Source: DATADF01 sp046263155
GTDB taxonomy: Bacteria > Actinomycetota > CADDZG01 > WHSQ01
DNA: 5,432 bases
Direction of reading: 5' to 3'
NCBI GenBank assembly: GCA_046263155.1
Contig: JBHELF010000020.1
Coordinates: 1-5,432 of the forward strand
Part shown: positions 1-4,368 of the stretch, piece by piece
Layout: each line of letters opens with the position of its first letter
Numbering within the stretch: the first letter of the stretch is position 1
The notes under the pieces: model-generated
Database searches by the model: none
Told to the model about the DNA's origin: nothing
What the model saw: the letters and a program-made list of their open reading frames with translations, nothing else
Translations under genes and position numbers: made by a program

Positions 1-622
1 CCAGGACCGGCTCGATTCCAAGGTCGCGCAGCTTCTGGCGATGAGGCTCCGAGTCATAAGCCCGGTCGGCGTACAGCTTTTTGGGCCTGCGTTTGGGCCG
101 CCCCCGTTTGCCTCGGACCGGCGGGATGGCCTCGACCAGAGGAAGAAGTTGTTTGACATCCGGGGTATTGGCCCCCGTCAGGGTCTTCCCGAGGGGAATG
201 CCTCCGGCATCGGTCAGCAGGTGGTGCTTGCTGCCTGGCTTGGCCCGGTCGGTGGGGTTGGGACCGGTCTTGCCGCCTGCGCCCACGGCTCGCACCGAGG
301 CGCTGTCGACCACGGCACGGGACCAGTCGATCTGGCCGGCGCCCTGCAGTTTGGCCAGCAGCACTTCTTGGAGCCGATCCCAGACCCCGGCCTCTTGCCA
401 GTCGCGCAGGCGTCTCCAACAGGTCATCCCCGAGCCACAGCCCATCTCCTGGGGAAGAGACTCCCAGGGGGTACCGGTCTTGAGGACAAAGATAATGCCA
501 GTCAGCGCCTTGCGGTTATCCAGAGGCTTGCGCCCGGGGAAGCGGAACCGCCGGGGCTTGGGCGGAGGGAGAAGAGGTTCGATCACCTCCCACAGTTCGT
601 TGTCGAGAAGAGGCTTGGCCAT
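1..622 (-). CDS. IS5-family transposase, 3' end outside the window
   Basis: This reading frame is open from ATG at 622 to the left edge (207 codons, no stop), so it is partial at its C-terminus. It is preceded by a strong GGAGGA ribosome-binding site at 629-634, six bases from the start. The N-terminal 85 residues or so match the helical domain of IS5-type transposases (LLDNELWEVIEPLLP, then GTPWESLPQEMGCGSGMT and WRRLRDWQEAGVW). The DDE domain follows. Its first catalytic aspartate is D106 in VVDSASVRA, followed by the hallmark GPNPTDRAKPGSKHHLLTDA at 120-139. The second aspartate is D186 in YADRAYDS. The glutamate region would lie beyond the edge. Family members of this group are about 250-270 residues, so roughly a fifth to a quarter is missing. 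The protein should cut and join the ends of its own element. No frameshift is seen in the visible part. Confidence 0.9.
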   Translation of the reverse strand, partial: MAKPLLDNELWEVIEPLLPPPKPRRFRFPGRKPLDNRKALTGIIFVLKTGTPWESLPQEMGCGSGMTCWRRLRDWQEAGVWDRLQEVLLAKLQGAGQIDWSRAVVDSASVRAVGAGGKTGPNPTDRAKPGSKHHLLTDAGGIPLGKTLTGANTPDVKQLLPLVEAIPPVRGKRGRPKRRPKKLYADRAYDSEPHRQKLRDLGIEPVL

Positions 623-628
623 GGTCGT

Positions 629-634
629 TCCTCC
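629..634 (-). promoter_or_regulatory. Ribosome-binding site of the IS5 transposase
   Basis: On the minus strand the sequence GGAGGA lies six bases upstream of the ATG at 622. It fixes this start and confirms that the minus strand is the coding one here. Confidence 0.75.
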
Positions 635-705
635 GGTTGGCGAGGTACATTTCCATGAGATCCTACACCTTTTCTCTCAAAAAGGCTTCATTCTGTTAGA
701 AGCTC

Positions 706-798
706 TAAAGCGATAGCCCCGGACCGCGAGTTCGACCTGTGGTACTTCGACCAAGCGGGGTTCACCCTCACGCCGTGCATCCCCTATGCGTGGCAGGC
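706..798 (+). pseudogene. IS630-family transposase fragment
   Basis: The plus-strand frame through 722-802 reads DREFDLWYFDQAGF followed by TLTPCIPYAWQAVG. This matches the well-conserved core of IS630-family transposases, usually of the form LYFFDESGFSLTPxVPYAWQPxG. The aspartate in YFDQ is at the position of the second catalytic aspartate; the residue after it is Q where the family normally has E. Only about 30 residues remain. Upstream the match is cut by the IS5 end near 705. Downstream it is lost just after the WQ-VG motif, and a stop occurs in frame at 818-820. It has no start codon and cannot be functional. The family assignment comes from motif memory and was not searched. Confidence 0.7.
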
Positions 799-832
799 TG
801 TTGGCTCTCACACTGATTAGCTGTTCACCGCC
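799..832 (+). repeat. Candidate left terminal repeat of the four-gene transposon
   Basis: The stretch begins TGTTGGCTCT, contains GATTA at 815-819 and ends in TTCACCGCC at 824-832. The candidate right end has the same blocks in the same order on the opposite strand. A further ACTGATTCACCG follows at 846-857, repeating ACTGATT (812-818) and TTCACCG (824-830), as expected for arrays of transposase-binding sites in Mu/Tn7-type ends. The spacing between blocks differs from the right end, so this is an imperfect match. Confidence 0.4.
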
Positions 833-851
833 CAGGGTTAGCCGAACTGAT

Positions 852-861
852 TCACCGGTGA
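852..861. repeat. Perfect 10-bp palindrome TCACCGGTGA
   Basis: TCACCGGTGA is fully self-complementary. It overlaps the second copy of the ACTGATTCACCG motif in the left end, and it lies about 100 bases upstream of the first gene. It could be a transposase- or regulator-binding site, but a palindrome of this length can occur by chance. Confidence 0.3.
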
Positions 862-931
862 GCCGTTGGATCAGGTGAGGCAGTGAGAAAACCACAGGCG
901 CACCGCTTCCCATTTCCATCACCGGCATGTA

Positions 932-948
932 CTCTCTCCGCGAGAGAG
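932..948 (+). promoter_or_regulatory. Hairpin covering the ribosome-binding region of the first transposon gene
   Basis: CTCTCTC (932-938) and GAGAGAG (942-948) are perfect 7-base complements separated by a CGC loop. The right arm is the only purine-rich Shine-Dalgarno-like sequence ahead of the ATG at 960, so the folded RNA would hide it. Comparable structures in IS10 and IS50 limit translation from transcripts that enter the element from outside. The structure is seen directly; the role is inference. Confidence 0.4.
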
Positions 949-959
949 AATCCAGAAAC

Positions 960-1628
960 ATGAAGTGGCCCGCCACGGCTTGCACCCGTGCGGGCCAGTG
1001 GCCGGTGCAGCTTCGATTCAAGACGGCGCTCACCAGCGAGCAATATGTTAGCCGCCAAGCCTGGCGCGATGCAACTCTCGAGCGCTGTCCGCTGCATCCT
1101 CGGGGCGGTTGCTCGTTTGCCCGCCATGGCACCTATGAGCGGCTCAATCCCCGCGGGGCGCGTATCCCTCGCTGGTACTGCCCACAGGCTCATCGAACCT
1201 TCAGTCTCTTAGCCGATTGCTTTGCGGCGCGGCTCCCAGGCTCGCTCGTCGATCTCGAGGCGGTGGTCGCTGAAGTCGAGCAGGCCAAGAGTCTGGAGGC
1301 CGCCGCCGATCGCCTGCGCAGCGACGATATCGGGTTGCCAGCCGCGATCCGCTGGACCCGGCGCCGGGTGAAACAAGTGCATGCCCTCCTCACGACGCTC
1401 ATTGGCCTGCTCCCCGAGCTTTTCGCCGGCTGCTTGCCTACTGTGAGCGCCTTCCGCCTACGACTCAACGCCCAGCACTGCCTACCCCGATTGCGGGAGA
1501 TCGCTGCCCGGTACTTGAGTGCCTTGGCGCCACCGCTCGGTTTCGCACCCCCCTCCCGAGGCAACGGTGAACACCAAAAACGCAATCAACAGCCAACGGG
1601 GCCAGACCCTCCTAACGTAAATCGGTAG
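960..1628 (+). CDS. Zinc-ribbon/helical accessory protein of the transposon (DUF6431-like)
   Basis: The protein is 222 residues from this start. An in-frame ATG at 927 would add 11 residues, but it has no ribosome-binding site. I chose 960 because purine-rich GAGAGAG ends 11 bases upstream. Residues 43-78 look like a zinc ribbon: C43, H46, C51 and H56 in CPLHPRGGCSFARHGTYER, then C74 and H78 in RWYCPQAHRTFSLL. This resembles the DUF6431-type zinc ribbons that I recall next to transposase genes. Residues 95-155 are predicted helical (DLEAVVAEVEQAKSLEAAADRL and onward) and could be a helix-turn-helix. The tail after about 195 is rich in P, N, Q and G and probably disordered. It lies 41 nt upstream of the transposase on the same strand. 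A role in target choice or in binding the ends, like TniQ/TnsD zinc-finger proteins, is possible but unproven. There is no catalytic motif. Confidence 0.75.
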   Translation: MKWPATACTRAGQWPVQLRFKTALTSEQYVSRQAWRDATLERCPLHPRGGCSFARHGTYERLNPRGARIPRWYCPQAHRTFSLLADCFAARLPGSLVDLEAVVAEVEQAKSLEAAADRLRSDDIGLPAAIRWTRRRVKQVHALLTTLIGLLPELFAGCLPTVSAFRLRLNAQHCLPRLREIAARYLSALAPPLGFAPPSRGNGEHQKRNQQPTGPDPPNVNR

Positions 1629-1656
1629 CTTCTCCCACGGCTAAACCACCGAACTC

Positions 1657-1662
1657 GAGGAG
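1657..1662 (+). promoter_or_regulatory. Ribosome-binding site of the DDE transposase
   Basis: GAGGAG lies seven bases upstream of the ATG at 1670 in the 41-nt gap after the zinc-ribbon gene. It supports this start and independent initiation of the transposase. Confidence 0.7.
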
Positions 1663-1669
1663 CTCACCC

Positions 1670-3031
1670 ATGACCCACGATCCCGAACAACAGCACCGCC
1701 AGGCCCTCGCGCTGTTTCGCTACGGCTTGATTGCCAATCTCATCCAACTGCCGCCGGGCACCCAAGGCCTTTATGCCCGGATCGAAGAAAAGGCCGCCGC
1801 CCACTACATCATCCCCGGGTCCACCCGCACCCGCGTCGCCCCAGAGACCCTGCGCGACTGGCTCAAGCGCTACCGCCAAGGCGGCTTTGAGGCGCTTATG
1901 CCCAAACCACGCGCAGACCGTGGCCGCGCACGCGCCATCCCCCAAGCGGTAGCCGACCTTCTGGTCTCCATCAAAGAGGACCACCCCAAGCTCTCCGTGC
2001 AGCTCGTCATCCGAGAAGCCCGCGCGAGCGGGCAAGTCCCCGAGGAGCTCCCTCTGCCCCCTTCGACCGTACATCGGCTACTTACCCAAGCGGGCCTGAT
2101 GCGTAAAGCGCCTAACGACCCCACCGACACCGACCGCCGGCGGTTCGCTTTCGAGAAGGCGGGCGAATTGTGGATGAGCGATGTCATGCACGGCCCCACC
2201 GTCTTCGTGGGCGATCGCACCAAGCGCAAGACCTACCTCATCGCCTTCCTCGATGACGCCACCCGGGTCGTGCCCTACGCCAGCTTCGCCCTGTCGGAAA
2301 ATACCCAGGTCTTCTTGCCCGCGTTCAAACAAGCCCTCCTGCGACGGGGACTGCCACTACGCCTGTTTGTCGACAACGGCGCCAATTACCGCTCCCACCA
2401 CCTCGCACTCATCTGCGCTAAGCTCGGCATCGCGCTCATCCCTGCGCGCCCCTTTCAACCCCAGGGAAAAGGTAAGCAGGAGCGCTGGTTTAGAACCGTG
2501 CGCGCTCAACTGCTCTCGCGTCTTTGCGCCGATGACACCCAAACCCTCGAAGCGCTCAACCGTCGCCTGTGGGCCTGGGTCGAGGGTGAGTACCATCACA
2601 CCCCCCATCGCTCCCTCGAAGGACTGACCCCGCTCGAGCGCTGGGCCAAAAGCGCCGAGGCCGTCCGCTTTCCCGACCCCACCCTCGACCTCGATGAGAT
2701 CTTCCTCTTCGAGACCAAACGCAAGGTCCAAAAAGACCGAACCGTCAGCCTCCATGGCGTCGTCTACGAAGTCGACGCCGCGCTCGTCGGCGAAACCATC
2801 ACGCTTCTCTATGATCCCGCCGCCTCCCCAGGTCGGCCCATTCAGATCCGGCACAAAGGACAATACAGCGAGCCCGCTAAACCCCTCGATGCTTACGCCA
2901 ACTGCTTCGTCAAACGCAACCGTCCCTCTCGGAATCTCGCTCCCAATACCCCCGCCCCTGAGCCAGCACGCTCACGTCTCGCCCTCCGAGACCTCAACCC
3001 CGCCGATCTGCAGCACCAGGAGCAGGACTAA
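1670..3031 (+). CDS. DDE transposase, integrase catalytic core (MuA/TnsB/TniA-like)
   Basis: This 453-residue protein should carry out strand cleavage and transfer at the transposon ends. Residues 15-145 are helical DNA-binding regions of helix-turn-helix type (APETLRDWLKRYRQGGFEAL at 57-76, then a second around LPPSTVHRLLTQAGLMRK). The RNase H-fold catalytic core spans about 165-310. Its likely catalytic residues are D171 (LWMSDVMHGP), D235 (RLFVDNGANYRS) and E271 (QGKGKQERWFRTVR). The gap of 35 residues between D235 and E271 is the classic DD(35)E spacing. Residues 345-400 (VQKDRTVSLHGVVYEVDAAL) resemble the beta-barrel that follows the core in MuA-type transposases. All three acidic residues are present and the frame is intact, so it looks active. 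Its stop TAA shares a base with the ATG of the ATPase gene, implying coupled translation. IS481-like is another label for the core alone; the paired ATPase favours the Mu/Tn7 group. Confidence 0.9.
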   Translation: MTHDPEQQHRQALALFRYGLIANLIQLPPGTQGLYARIEEKAAAHYIIPGSTRTRVAPETLRDWLKRYRQGGFEALMPKPRADRGRARAIPQAVADLLVSIKEDHPKLSVQLVIREARASGQVPEELPLPPSTVHRLLTQAGLMRKAPNDPTDTDRRRFAFEKAGELWMSDVMHGPTVFVGDRTKRKTYLIAFLDDATRVVPYASFALSENTQVFLPAFKQALLRRGLPLRLFVDNGANYRSHHLALICAKLGIALIPARPFQPQGKGKQERWFRTVRAQLLSRLCADDTQTLEALNRRLWAWVEGEYHHTPHRSLEGLTPLERWAKSAEAVRFPDPTLDLDEIFLFETKRKVQKDRTVSLHGVVYEVDAALVGETITLLYDPAASPGRPIQIRHKGQYSEPAKPLDAYANCFVKRNRPSRNLAPNTPAPEPARSRLALRDLNPADLQHQEQD

Positions 3032-3831
3032 TGTACCGCAAACACTTCGCCTTCACCCGCTTGCCCTTCGAACACACACTCGTCCCCGATGAGCTCTTCC
3101 CCTCCAGCGCCATTGCCGAAGCCCAAGCGCGCCTTACACACCTCCTCGAGCTCCAAGGCATAGGCCTCATCACCGGGGAGGTCGGTAGCGGTAAAACCAC
3201 GGTCTGTCGCAAAGTCGCGAACACCTTGCACCCAGGGCTTTACCGCCTCTTCTATGTGCCGCTCTCCACCGGCAACGTCATGGATATGTATAAGTGCATC
3301 GCCTGGGAGCTCGGGTTGCCCACCGAACGCAACCGCGCCGCCGCCTATCGCGTGATCCGCGCCGAAATCACCCGCCTGACGCTCGAGGCGAAACAGCGAC
3401 CCGTGGTGATCGTCGATGAGGCGCAGCACTTGCGAAACGAGGTGCTCGAAGATCTGCGCCTGCTCACCAACTATGAGATGGACTCACAAAACCGCTTGTG
3501 CCTGCTCTTCGTCGGCCTCACCGAGCTCAGGCGACGTCTCGCTATGGCCGTCCATGAATCGCTCGCCCAGCGCATCGTGGTGCGCCATCATCTCTCGGGG
3601 CTGACCCGCGAGGAGCTCCCGCACTACCTTACTCATCGGTTGCGTCTCGCGGGCTGTGAGCTACCGCTGTTTGAACCGCCCGCCGTGGAGGCGATCTTCC
3701 AGGCTACTCATGGCATGCCCCGCAAGGTCAATCGGCTCGCCCATTACGCGCTCTCCGCCGCGGCGATCGCCAAAACCCAACAGGTTACCCTCGACCATCT
3801 CCAAACCGCCCTCGATGAGCTCAGCCCATGA
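3031..3831 (+). CDS. AAA+ ATPase, ExeA/TniB/MuB-like transposition protein
   Basis: A 266-residue ATPase. The N-terminus MYRKHFAFTRLPFEHTL is typical of ExeA-family ATPases. The Walker A motif is GEVGSGKTT (49-57, K55) and Walker B is VVIVDEAQ (125-132, D129 and E130). A sensor-1-like strand LLFVGLTELR is at 158-167. QRI at 180-182 is a candidate arginine-finger position, and GMPRKVNRL at 228-236 fits sensor 2. By analogy with MuB, TnsC and TniB it should bind target DNA in an ATP-dependent filament or ring and stimulate the transposase. ExeA itself is a secretion-assembly ATPase and much longer; this short form next to a DDE transposase belongs with transposition. The start overlaps the transposase stop (TAATG), and its stop overlaps the next start (ATGA). 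No membrane segment is seen. All key motifs are intact. Confidence 0.9.
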   Translation: MYRKHFAFTRLPFEHTLVPDELFPSSAIAEAQARLTHLLELQGIGLITGEVGSGKTTVCRKVANTLHPGLYRLFYVPLSTGNVMDMYKCIAWELGLPTERNRAAAYRVIRAEITRLTLEAKQRPVVIVDEAQHLRNEVLEDLRLLTNYEMDSQNRLCLLFVGLTELRRRLAMAVHESLAQRIVVRHHLSGLTREELPHYLTHRLRLAGCELPLFEPPAVEAIFQATHGMPRKVNRLAHYALSAAAIAKTQQVTLDHLQTALDELSP

Positions 3832-4232
3832 ACATCGCCCGTTGCGGTGTGTGGCCCACCCCGAAACACCTCATCGCCGTCCTCGTCGACGAAAACGGCA
3901 ACGCACACCCACCGCTGTGCGTCGCGCGTAGCGATGCGGCGCGCACCACCCTAATCCATTGGCTCGCAGACCAACAATACCAGGGGCTGGTACTCCCCGA
4001 CGACTTGATATGCGACCCCCTCGTGGAAGGGGCAATCGATGCCCGTCTCGCGGTGTGGATCGCACCCAGGGTATTGCTCGATGGGATCCGAACAATTGCC
4101 GGACTCACTCGACGCCCCGCTAAGTACACCGCCGCTTTGCTCGCCCGATGGCCCACCGCCCCCGCACTGCGGGCTTATCTGCGTCACCTCCAATCACCGC
4201 GCCGGGTTCCCAACCAGCTCCGTCTCCTCTAG
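3828..4232 (+). CDS. Small conserved-looking protein of unknown function, possible degenerate RNase H-like fold
   Basis: I do not recognise this 134-residue protein. It begins in an ATGA overlap with the ATPase stop, so it is very probably translated as the last gene of the transposon operon. The order of predicted elements is strand-strand (LIAVLVDENGNAHPPLCVA at about 15-33), helix (SDAARTTLIHWLADQQ, 35-50), strand (GLVLPDDL, 53-60), then helices to the end, with basic patches (RTIAGLTRRPAKY, and SPRRVPNQLR near the C-terminus). The early hairpin plus helix resembles the start of RNase H/RuvC folds such as the N-terminus of IS110-type transposases. The expected first catalytic aspartate is absent, since the position reads GVW. 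It could therefore be a non-catalytic partner of the transposase or ATPase. No signal peptide, membrane segment or zinc motif is visible. Function is unassigned. Confidence 0.75.
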   Translation: MNIARCGVWPTPKHLIAVLVDENGNAHPPLCVARSDAARTTLIHWLADQQYQGLVLPDDLICDPLVEGAIDARLAVWIAPRVLLDGIRTIAGLTRRPAKYTAALLARWPTAPALRAYLRHLQSPRRVPNQLRLL

Positions 4233-4251
4233 ATCACTCACACTCGTCCTT

Positions 4252-4302
4252 CCAACACTGGTCCGCCTCTCCAGTTTCTTCCACCGCAGTGACCAATGTG
4301 GG
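4252..4302. repeat. Imperfect inverted repeat downstream of the last transposon gene
   Basis: CCAACACTGGTC (4252-4263) and GACCAATGTGGG (4291-4302) are complementary at 10 of 12 positions across a 27-base gap. They lie between the last stop codon and the proposed right end. They may be inverted binding sites for the transposase or a weak stem-loop. No run of T follows, so an intrinsic terminator is unlikely. Confidence 0.35.
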
Positions 4303-4326
4303 AATTCACTCTTAACACGTCACAAC

Positions 4327-4356
4327 ATAATCTGACAAACAGGCGGTGAAATAATC
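4327..4356 (-). repeat. Direct repeat of ATAATC in the right end
   Basis: ATAATC occurs at 4327-4332 and again at 4351-4356, a 24-base period; on the minus strand these read GATTAT. The related GATTA and GATTC motifs recur in the left end at 815-819 and 849-853. Repeated sites of roughly this spacing are usual in Tn7- and Mu-type ends, but six bases is short. Confidence 0.35.
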
Positions 4357-4368
4357 CAAGCGCTAACA
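4342..4368 (-). repeat. Candidate right terminal repeat of the four-gene transposon
   Basis: Read inward on the minus strand it starts TGTTAGCGCT and goes on through GATTA to TTCACCGCC, the same blocks as the candidate left end. The outer base falls in the codon where the IS4 transposase reading leaves the expected family sequence (after KAALASV). An alternative end begins at the inner TGTCAGATTATG (4337 reading down), which would leave nine or so more IS4-frame residues unexplained. No target-site duplication matches across the two sides. Confidence 0.4.

Larger units (their letters stand above)
1..705 (-). mobile_element. IS5-family insertion sequence (IS427/IS1031-like), 5' portion
   Basis: The element carries the IS5-type transposase on the minus strand and continues past the left edge, so only its transposase-proximal end is present. 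I place the outer end near 705 because an IS630 relic reads in frame from about that point, and because a TAA (706-708) there would suit the short TNA target of IS427-type elements. The other terminus is outside the window, so neither the inverted repeat nor the target duplication can be confirmed. A short inverted repeat, GCTTC at 685-689 and GAAGC at 699-703, lies just inside the proposed end. Confidence 0.6.
799..4368 (+). mobile_element. Four-gene Mu/Tn7/Tn5053-like transposon
   Basis: The unit holds four co-directional genes: a zinc-ribbon protein, a DDE integrase-fold transposase, an ExeA/TniB-like AAA+ ATPase and a small unknown protein. A transposase plus AAA+ ATPase pair is the defining core of Mu-, Tn7- and Tn5053-type elements (MuA/MuB, TnsB/TnsC, TniA/TniB). 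The boundaries are inferred. The left side starts at TGTTGGCTCT, where IS630 similarity ends. The right side, read inward on the minus strand, starts at TGTTAGCGCT, where IS4 similarity ends. The first eleven bases of the two ends agree at nine positions, and both ends then carry GATTA and TTCACCGCC. About 3.57 kb would be contained, with no cargo, resolvase or TnsA-like gene. The gene content is firm; the exact ends are not. Confidence 0.6.

Noticed and set aside
685..703. GCTTC/GAAGC inverted repeat as a terminator or small RNA
   Set aside because: The stem is only five base pairs with a nine-base loop and sits inside an IS5 end; it is better explained as terminal sequence of that element.
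41..716. Two long plus-strand open frames opposite the IS5 transposase
   Set aside because: They are antisense shadows. The minus-strand frame over the same DNA carries clear IS5 motifs and a good ribosome-binding site.
866..894. TTGGAT as a possible -35 box for the first transposon gene
   Set aside because: No acceptable -10 hexamer lies at the proper distance, so a promoter cannot be supported by eye.
677..1132. Minus-strand open frame of 151 codons with a plausible-looking C-terminal half
   Set aside because: It runs across the IS5 end, the IS630 relic and the zinc-ribbon gene. The plus strand gives recognisable protein motifs in the last two, so this frame is most likely chance.
1664..2863. 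Several minus-strand and shifted plus-strand frames over the DDE transposase
   Set aside because: They are shadows of a GC-rich gene. Only the 1670-3031 frame has the catalytic triad and a ribosome-binding site.
4233..4320. Intrinsic terminator after the last transposon gene
   Set aside because: The only inverted repeat has a 27-base gap, two mismatches and no following T run.
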